Positions 58,834 to 64,000 of a stretch of 64,000 bases of DNA are shown here, piece by piece (within the stretch, counting starts at the first letter, position 1; each line of letters starts with the position of its first letter). Made by a program: the position numbers and the translations under genes. This DNA comes from CAXMMR01 sp965198995. Lineage in GTDB: Bacteria > Pseudomonadota > Alphaproteobacteria > Acetobacterales > Acetobacteraceae. The stretch spans positions 124,001-188,000 of the forward strand of contig CBDAQG010000002.1 of the NCBI GenBank assembly GCA_965198995.1. The letters are read 5' to 3'. The notes under the pieces were generated by a model. That model was not told the DNA's origin and did no database searches. It saw only the letters and a list, made by a program, of their open reading frames with translations.

Positions 58834-60425
58834 GCGGCGTTCGCCCGGCGGCCGAGCTGGCCGATCGCATCCAGCGCTGAGAGCAGCGCGCCCTCCTGCC
58901 AGCAGCCCACGTGGGAGGCGTGCTCGCCGGCCAGCACGACCCGCCGGTCCATCGTCACCAGCGTCTTGTAGTGGGCCTGGCGCGTCGCCTCGCTCCACAT
59001 CGAGCAGCAGCCGAGCGTCCAGGGCACCCGGCTCCAGGCGACCGCGACGCCGGAGCGGTATTCGGACCGGTACTGCTTGTGCAGCACCGAGCCCTGCTGG
59101 AGCGCGGCCTCGATCCGCTGGGCGGGCGACATGCCGGCGAAGTCGTAGGCGTCGCGATCAAAGCTGTAGGCGCCGAGCAGCACCGCCGGGCCGGCGTCGT
59201 TGTAGCCGTGGCTCGGGTAGGAGATCTGCTCGATACCCTGGCGGGTGAAGCTGATGCCGCCGTAGATCGCCTCGTCCTGCTCCCAGAAGCGGCGCTTGAA
59301 TTCCAGCCCGATCTTGACCGACGAGGCGTAGGGGACGCTGTTGATCGCCTCCTGCAGCGCCGGCGTCACGTCGACGTCGAGCTCGGCCAGGATCGGCAGC
59401 GGCAGCGCGCAGACGCAGTAATCGGCGGTAGCCGTTTTGACGGTCCCGCCTTGGGACTCGTCGGCGTAGGTGACGGTGACGCTGCCGGGGGACTGGCGGA
59501 TGGCGGTCACCTTGGCGCGGTAGGTGATCACGTCGCCGACGACGCGGGCGAAGGCGTCGCCGATCCGGCCCATGCCGCCGACCGGCTGGAACATCGTCGT
59601 CTGCACGTCGTAGCGCATGTGGAAGCCGACATCGGTCCAGAAGCCGGAGCGGAACAGCGCCGAGCGGTCGAGCAACGCGGAGGGTATCCCGGCCCCGTCG
59701 ACGCCGGCACCCGGGTCGCGCTGCCAGCCGCGGCGGCGGGCGGAGATCTCGCCCATCTGGTAGCGGTCGCTGGCGTCGAGGCCGCCCCACTCGCGCAGGC
59801 CTTCGAGCAGCTTGTCGCGGTCCTCGCCAGTGACCTCTTCCTCAAGCGCCTTCTGGTTGATCGCCTTGGCGAGCAGCTCCGCCGAGTGGCCCTGCAGGTC
59901 GACCGTGACGTCGCGGTAGCGCTGCGGCACGCCGCCGAATGCCGACGGATCGTGCAGCAGCGCATTGTAATTGAGCTGCACGAACGGCTCGAGGGCGACG
60001 CCGAGGGTGCGGCAGTAATGCAGCAGGGCGCGGTGGTGGTAGGGGATGCGCCAGGGGCCGGGGTTGATGTAGTTGCCGGCGGCGAAGCCCACGTCCTGCC
60101 GGGCGCCGCCGAGCTCGGTGTAGCTGTCGCCGCCGCGCAGGGACCAGTTCCGGCCGCCGGCGCGGTTCTGATACTCCAGGATGCGCACCTGGTAGCCGGC
60201 GCGGCGGAGCTCGAGGGCGGCGACCATGCCGGCGAGCCCGGCGCCGAGCACGATCACCGAGGCGCCGGCGGGCGCGCGGCCGAGATCGGGCGGGCCGGTG
60301 AAGTCGGTCGCGGCGGCGTGGCCGAGGCTGGTCATCGCCTGGTAGAGGGCGGCGCTGCCGGCGACGGCGCCGATGCGGGTGAGAAGGGCGCGCCGGGTTG
60401 GCGGCATCGGGCTGTCCTGGGTCAT
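58830..60425 (-). CDS. Flavin-containing amine oxidase/dehydrogenase (Tat-exported)
   Basis: 531 residues. N-terminal twin-arginine-like signal (MPPTRRALLTRIGAVAGSAALY), FAD-binding IVLGAGLAGMVAALELRRAGYQVRILEYQNRAGGRNWSL, and C-terminal VVLAGEHASHVGCWQEGALLSALDAI, typical of the flavin monoamine oxidase family. A substrate amine or amino acid cannot be named. It shares a GTGA overlap with a cytochrome c gene downstream, so it probably acts as a dehydrogenase feeding the respiratory chain rather than as an oxidase using oxygen. ATG 60425 begins the signal. Confidence 0.92.
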   Translation of the reverse strand: MTQDSPMPPTRRALLTRIGAVAGSAALYQAMTSLGHAAATDFTGPPDLGRAPAGASVIVLGAGLAGMVAALELRRAGYQVRILEYQNRAGGRNWSLRGGDSYTELGGARQDVGFAAGNYINPGPWRIPYHHRALLHYCRTLGVALEPFVQLNYNALLHDPSAFGGVPQRYRDVTVDLQGHSAELLAKAINQKALEEEVTGEDRDKLLEGLREWGGLDASDRYQMGEISARRRGWQRDPGAGVDGAGIPSALLDRSALFRSGFWTDVGFHMRYDVQTTMFQPVGGMGRIGDAFARVVGDVITYRAKVTAIRQSPGSVTVTYADESQGGTVKTATADYCVCALPLPILAELDVDVTPALQEAINSVPYASSVKIGLEFKRRFWEQDEAIYGGISFTRQGIEQISYPSHGYNDAGPAVLLGAYSFDRDAYDFAGMSPAQRIEAALQQGSVLHKQYRSEYRSGVAVAWSRVPWTLGCCSMWSEATRQAHYKTLVTMDRRVVLAGEHASHVGCWQEGALLSALDAIGQLGRRANAA

Positions 60426-60817
60426 CGCCACCAGGCGCTTGCAATGATCGCGCCAGTTGCGTCTGACGCGGCGCGGCGGCTCGCGTCGTCTCGACGAGCA
60501 GGGTAGGCGAGGGTCGATGGGAGGCGGTTTAGAAAGCAGGAATTCTGCATACTCTCTGCGAAGCGGGTTCAATCACAGGCTGACTCACGCCACAACGCGA
60601 CGCCGGGCGCCCTCGACAAGAGGAGATGCCCTGTCGCTGGCTTTGAAGCCAGGCGAAGCGCGATCGTTTGAACTCTCGAGCTGGCCGGTGACCGCTGGCA
60701 CGCTAATTGGATGAGCGAGCAGGCGCCGGTGCAGGTTCGTCCGGTGGCGCTTTGCTCTTCAGCCGCAATGGCGCGGCGATCCCTCAAGACTTAGCCCGTC
60801 ATCAAACGATGACAGAA

Positions 60818-60842
60818 CGTCTGTTCCGGGCAGGAACAGACG
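60818..60842. promoter_or_regulatory. Perfect 10-bp hairpin in the leader of the OmpA-family gene
   Basis: CGTCTGTTCC-GGGCA-GGAACAGACG followed by CGTTTTGTG, in the 583-base gap between the amine oxidase and the OmpA-family gene. It could be an attenuator or terminator on the plus strand, or an operator. AT-rich DNA after it (60850-60930) is the likely promoter. No gene seen in 60426-61008. Confidence 0.6.
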
Positions 60843-61008
60843 CGTTTTGTGTTGGTGACTGTAGAAATCATCGTGCTTGTTGCGTAATTACAATAGCCAC
60901 AGGATTTACATTCAAGGAGAACAAGAAACAGCTTTCCTACACAGGGCGTCTGGGTATCTTCGCTTCGGCAAGCGATCGAGATACTGCTTTCAGCCGCAAG
61001 GACCTAGA

Positions 61009-62205
61009 ATGGCGACCCTCAGAGCACGACTCCTAGTCACATGGCGTGTCATGTTGCCCTCCATTGCCGTCACCGTCGCCGGCTTGGCGACGTCGGCGCG
61101 AGCACAGGAAGCGGCGCGGCCGGAGCCGGCGCCCGGCTTCATGGACGGTTTTTCCAGCGGCAACCCGTTCGTCGGCGTGGCCGGCGGACCAAGCCTGCTG
61201 CAAGACATCGGCGTGCGGCCCAATGACGGACCGTTCGGCCCTGGACCGGCAAAAGAACGTTACGACGTCGGCTTCATCAGCGCCGGCGCCGCGGGCTACG
61301 CGTTCTCGAACGGCCTGCAGATCGATATCCTGGGCGCCTACGAGTACAACAACCTGAACAACCTGGTGCCGGTCTCGCCACTGACCGGCAAGCAGTTCGG
61401 CCACCAGGAATCCTACGGCGTCTTCCTCGAGGCCGCCTACGCCTTCAAGTTGCCGAACTACGGCATGAACATCACCCTGTTCAGCCCCTATATCGGCGTC
61501 GGCGCCGGCGCCCTGTGGACGCATCAGAACTCGCCGGAGTTCCTCTCCAACGGCGACCTCAACCGCATCGGCGGCACCTCGGGCGCAAACTTCGCCTATG
61601 AGGGCATCGTCGGCGCCGCCTTCCCGATCACCTCGGTGCCCGGCCTCGCGTTCACCGTCGACTACCGCCTCATCGGCATCCACAACCCCGGCGACCTGAC
61701 TAGCATTTTCTACAACAAGCCGGACAACAAGATCGTCACCGGCGGCATTGGGCTGCAGAACAACGACTTCGTCCACGTGCTGACGTTCGGACTGGCCTAC
61801 GCGTTTGGCGTTCACCCGCCGGCGCCGCCGCCCGCACCCGCACCCGTGCCGATCTCGGCGCCGACGCCCGAGCCGGCGCGAACTTACCTCGTGTTCTTCG
61901 ACTGGGACCGCGCCGACCTCACCGCCAGGGCTCGCCAGATCATCGGCGAGGCCGCGAACGCCAGCACCCACGTGCAGACCACGCGCATCGAGGTGAACGG
62001 CTACACCGACCTGTCGGGCACGGCGCGCTACAACGAGGGGCTCTCGGTGCGCCGGGCAAAGTCCGTCGAGGCCGAACTGGTCCGCGACGGCGTGCAGCGC
62101 TCCGAAATATCGATCCACGGCTTCGGCGAAAGCAACCCGCTGGTGCCGACCGCGCAGGGCGTGCGCGAGCCGCAGAACCGGCGCGTCGAGATCATCCTGA
62201 GGTAA
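61009..62205 (+). CDS. OmpA family outer membrane protein
   Basis: 398 residues. Signal peptide (MLPSIAVTVAGLATSARA), an eight-strand-type beta-barrel (VGVAGGPSLLQDIG, FISAGAAGYAFSNGLQIDILGAYEYNN, MNITLFSPYIGVGAGALWTH, FAYEGIVGAAFPI, VLTFGLAYAFG), a proline-rich linker, then an OmpA/Pal peptidoglycan-binding domain (LVFFDWDRADLTARARQI, VNGYTDLSGTARYNEGLSVRRAKSV). It tethers the outer membrane to the wall. ATG 61009 has AAGGA at good spacing. Its OmpA domain is nearly the same as the one fused to the TonB receptor. Confidence 0.95.
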   Translation: MATLRARLLVTWRVMLPSIAVTVAGLATSARAQEAARPEPAPGFMDGFSSGNPFVGVAGGPSLLQDIGVRPNDGPFGPGPAKERYDVGFISAGAAGYAFSNGLQIDILGAYEYNNLNNLVPVSPLTGKQFGHQESYGVFLEAAYAFKLPNYGMNITLFSPYIGVGAGALWTHQNSPEFLSNGDLNRIGGTSGANFAYEGIVGAAFPITSVPGLAFTVDYRLIGIHNPGDLTSIFYNKPDNKIVTGGIGLQNNDFVHVLTFGLAYAFGVHPPAPPPAPAPVPISAPTPEPARTYLVFFDWDRADLTARARQIIGEAANASTHVQTTRIEVNGYTDLSGTARYNEGLSVRRAKSVEAELVRDGVQRSEISIHGFGESNPLVPTAQGVREPQNRRVEIILR

Positions 62206-62381
62206 GGCTGGGTGACGGCGCGGGTCGGGGGAACCCGACCCTGCGTCCGATCAGGAGCGTTGTCTCGGCGAGGCGTCCGCCCCGTGCTGACCGACGCGCA
62301 GCGAGCCGGGTTGTGGGATGACGGATCCGAGGCCGTTCAGCGTGATTGCGTGAACGGCTCTGGACCGGCGCTGTCGGCGGC

Positions 62382-62708
62382 TCATGGGTCGCCGTAAGCA
62401 GCGCGGTAACGATCCAGGTGCTGGCCGACGCCGAACCGGCTTGCCGCGGCCCCTTCGATCAGGCGTTTCCAGAGCAGGGTTGCATGCATGTCGCTACCTT
62501 GGCGACGGGCGAGTTCGCAGGCTTGCGCGGCCTGATGCCAGGCGTTCATCAGGTCGGCATCCGGCAAGCTCATCAGCGCTCGCCATTGATCGGGGTCTGC
62601 CTCTACCCGGTCGCTGCGCATCATCTGGGTCTCCGGCTGCAATCCCTCGATTGATGTCTGAGCTTGGCCGCGACGGCGCAAGTGCCGCCGCGAGGTGCGC
62701 ACGGTCAC
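62382..62708 (-). CDS. Hypothetical protein coupled to the FrmR-like repressor
   Basis: 108 residues from GTG 62708, which overlaps the repressor stop (GTGA). The first 28 residues are basic and disordered; the rest (DPDQWRALMSLPDADLMNAWHQAAQACELARRQGSDMHATLLWKRLIEGAA) is helical, without recognised domain. An ATG at 62624 is an alternative start. Probably cotranscribed with the repressor gene. Confidence 0.6.
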   Translation of the reverse strand: MTVRTSRRHLRRRGQAQTSIEGLQPETQMMRSDRVEADPDQWRALMSLPDADLMNAWHQAAQACELARRQGSDMHATLLWKRLIEGAAASRFGVGQHLDRYRAAYGDP

Positions 62709-62977
62709 TTAAGATAGGAGCGGACGACCTCGATGAGTTGTTCGGCCGCAACGTAGGTGTCCGTTGCGGGGTTCAAGCCGGCGAAGTGCGCCCGGACATG
62801 ATCTTCCACGACTTCCGCCATCAGGCCAGCCATCGAGCCACGGATGCCGGCGATGAGGTGCATCACCCGCTCGCACTCGGCCTCCATCTCGACCGCACGC
62901 TCGACGGCCTCGATCTGGCCGCGCACTCTGCGGATGCGCGCGAGCAGCTTGCCTTTCTGCCGGATCGTATGGGTCAT
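62705..62977 (-). CDS. FrmR/RcnR/CsoR family metal- or formaldehyde-responsive repressor
   Basis: A 90-residue all-helical repressor. KLLARIRRVRGQIEAVERAVEMEAECERVMHLIAGIRGSMAGLMAEVVEDHVRAHF is the DUF156 core. The single Cys in AECERV and the His in EDHVRAH match FrmR-type sensing positions, which favours formaldehyde or similar electrophile over copper. No frmA gene is nearby. ATG 62977 begins MTHTIRQKGKLLARI. The 200 bases upstream (62978-63179) hold the promoter; no dyad was clear. Confidence 0.88.
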   Translation of the reverse strand: MTHTIRQKGKLLARIRRVRGQIEAVERAVEMEAECERVMHLIAGIRGSMAGLMAEVVEDHVRAHFAGLNPATDTYVAAEQLIEVVRSYLK

Positions 62978-63179
62978 GGTCTGCTCATCATCGTCGCGAA
63001 GCGTCTCCAGGCTCGGCCGCGTCTCATTAAATTATCACGCCGACTTTAATCAGAGACGTTCGTGCCGTTCAATGCATGATATCGGTGCAGGTGCTTTTGC
63101 AACGACCGTAATCGAGTTCCATCGGCCAGCGCGCCGGGTCGCGCCAAATGGCATCGGGGGTGCTGGCCTGATCGGCGCG

Positions 63180-64000
63180 TCATGATGCCAGGAACGTTCG
63201 GATCGCAGCGCTGACGGCGTCGGCGCTTTCCTCATGCATGGCCAGCGCGCCCGGCAGGGTCACGGGCGTCACGCGGCCGGTCATCGCCAGCGCCGTCATT
63301 TCGGCGCCCGATCGTGGTGGCGCGCTGGCCGGCATGAGCAGCAGCGTGGGCGGCAGCGCCCCGTCGAACAAGCCGAGGAAGGCGGCGCGCGAGGTGACAG
63401 GATCAAGCCCGCCGGTGACGAAGGCGGCGGTTGCGAACCGGGCGTCGCTCTGTCGGGTCACCGCGAGCTTTGCCGCCAGGAGGCTCGGCGTCAGTTGCGA
63501 GGCATCGGCCAGCACATGCGCGCGCATCATTCTGCGCACCACCATGCGGCTGACGCTCAACCGGTAGAGCAGTGGCCCGGTCAATGGGTGTTCGAAGGCG
63601 CGCCTGATCCGGCGGCAGAGCGCCGCGTGCGCGTCGCCGAACATCGTCGGCAACGGGCCGCGCCAGGTGGGCGCGATCAGCACGAGGCGGTCGAAGCGGG
63701 CGGGATGCCGCCGGGCCGCCTCCAGCAGGTAGACGGCGCCGTGACCGGCGGCGATCCCGACAAGCGGCGACCGCACAGTGTCGAGCAGGCTGTCCAGGAA
63801 GCGGCGCATGGTCTCCGGTGAGAGCGCGGCACGGGCGCGCGGCCGTGCGCCGAAGCCGGGCCAGTCCGGCATGACGCAGCGCCAGCGATCCGACAGACGC
63901 TCGGCCAGCGGCCGCATCTCCCGGCGTGTCGAGATCGATGACAAGGCCGGTAGCAGCAGCATGTCGACGCCTTGGCCGATCACGTCGACATCGTCCTGGT
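63180..64000 (-). CDS. Alpha/beta hydrolase with altered nucleophile, may continue outside window
   Basis: About 270 residues visible. DMLLLPALSSISTRREMRPLAERL and MPDWPGFGARPRA give the oxyanion side of an alpha/beta hydrolase; the nucleophile elbow reads VGIAAGHGAVYLLEAAR, with His where Ser is expected. Late MHEESADAV could hold the catalytic His. The frame is open to the window edge; GTG 63983 is the first start seen, but family proteins usually have several residues before DMLLLPALSS. Catalysis is doubtful. Divergent neighbours give no functional hint. Confidence 0.75.
   Translation of the reverse strand, partial: QDDVDVIGQGVDMLLLPALSSISTRREMRPLAERLSDRWRCVMPDWPGFGARPRARAALSPETMRRFLDSLLDTVRSPLVGIAAGHGAVYLLEAARRHPARFDRLVLIAPTWRGPLPTMFGDAHAALCRRIRRAFEHPLTGPLLYRLSVSRMVVRRMMRAHVLADASQLTPSLLAAKLAVTRQSDARFATAAFVTGGLDPVTSRAAFLGLFDGALPPTLLLMPASAPPRSGAEMTALAMTGRVTPVTLPGALAMHEESADAVSAAIRTFLAS

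Overview
This window looks like chromosomal DNA of a high-GC alphaproteobacterium, most likely Rhodospirillales/Acetobacteraceae. The evidence is long very GC-rich genes, intracellular PHB depolymerase plus phasin, a heme A synthase of the CtaA/Cox15 type, a TonB receptor, LPS heptose genes, and the many GC-rich palindromic intergenic repeats. The taxonomic assignment is inference. About 55 genes are supported. Most are ordinary housekeeping or transport genes. One block (about 29.1-33.1 kb) is visibly less GC-rich and carries a transposase, gene remnants and orphan genes, so it reads as an accessory island. A second small lower-GC pair lies at 44.0-44.9 kb.

Layout. 1-5.0 kb (minus): dipeptide/oligopeptide ABC transporter in the order permease, permease, binding protein, ATPase, ATPase (the last runs off the left edge). 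5.1-15.4 kb: small membrane protein, PHB depolymerase, M1 aminopeptidase, D-amino-acid dehydrogenase, kynureninase, prolyl oligopeptidase. 15.4-18.9 kb: overlapping hldE-hldD-gmhB-like genes for LPS core heptose. 19-29 kb: ureohydrolase divergent from acetyl-CoA synthetase, an H1-like basic protein, a POT peptide transporter, a GMC oxidoreductase, then DoxX, cupin, SMP-30 lactonase and VOC protein. 29.1-33.1 kb: accessory island. 33.0-34.6 kb: a glycine-rich RTX-like protein whose N-terminal part is out of frame by one base. 34.7-43.8 kb: YbjN, ProC, TetR, phasin, M3 peptidase, VTT protein, GT2, CtaA, TldD. 44-46.3 kb: membrane protein plus ImmA protease, GST, small exported protein. 46.4-54.4 kb: htrA-response regulator-sensor kinase operon, HrpB helicase, DsbD/ScsB-like reductase. 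54.6 kb: tRNA-Leu(UAA). 54.9-64 kb: a TonB-dependent receptor fused to an OmpA domain, a flavin amine oxidase overlapping a cytochrome c gene, an OmpA-family protein whose OmpA domain is a near copy of the receptor's, an FrmR-type repressor and an alpha/beta hydrolase.

The most striking large-scale feature is a mosaic of repeats. Family R1 (nested GC palindromes, at least 16 loci) sits at gene ends and just before gene starts; R2 is nested in the loop of an R1 hairpin at three loci; R3 is a ~200 bp element present twice with a conserved CTTGCC dyad; R4 is a T/A hairpin present as two inverted pairs. R1 runs into coding frames and supplies C-terminal tails and stop codons (KARGFAPGPH-type endings), and may supply the signal peptide of the peptide-binding protein.

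Functionally the peptide ABC transporter, POT transporter, M1, S9, M3 and TldD peptidases, DadA and kynureninase suggest strong use of peptides and amino acids. PhaZ, phasin and the TetR gene beside it belong to PHB storage. The two OmpA-domain proteins, HtrA two-component operon, DsbD and heptose genes concern the envelope.
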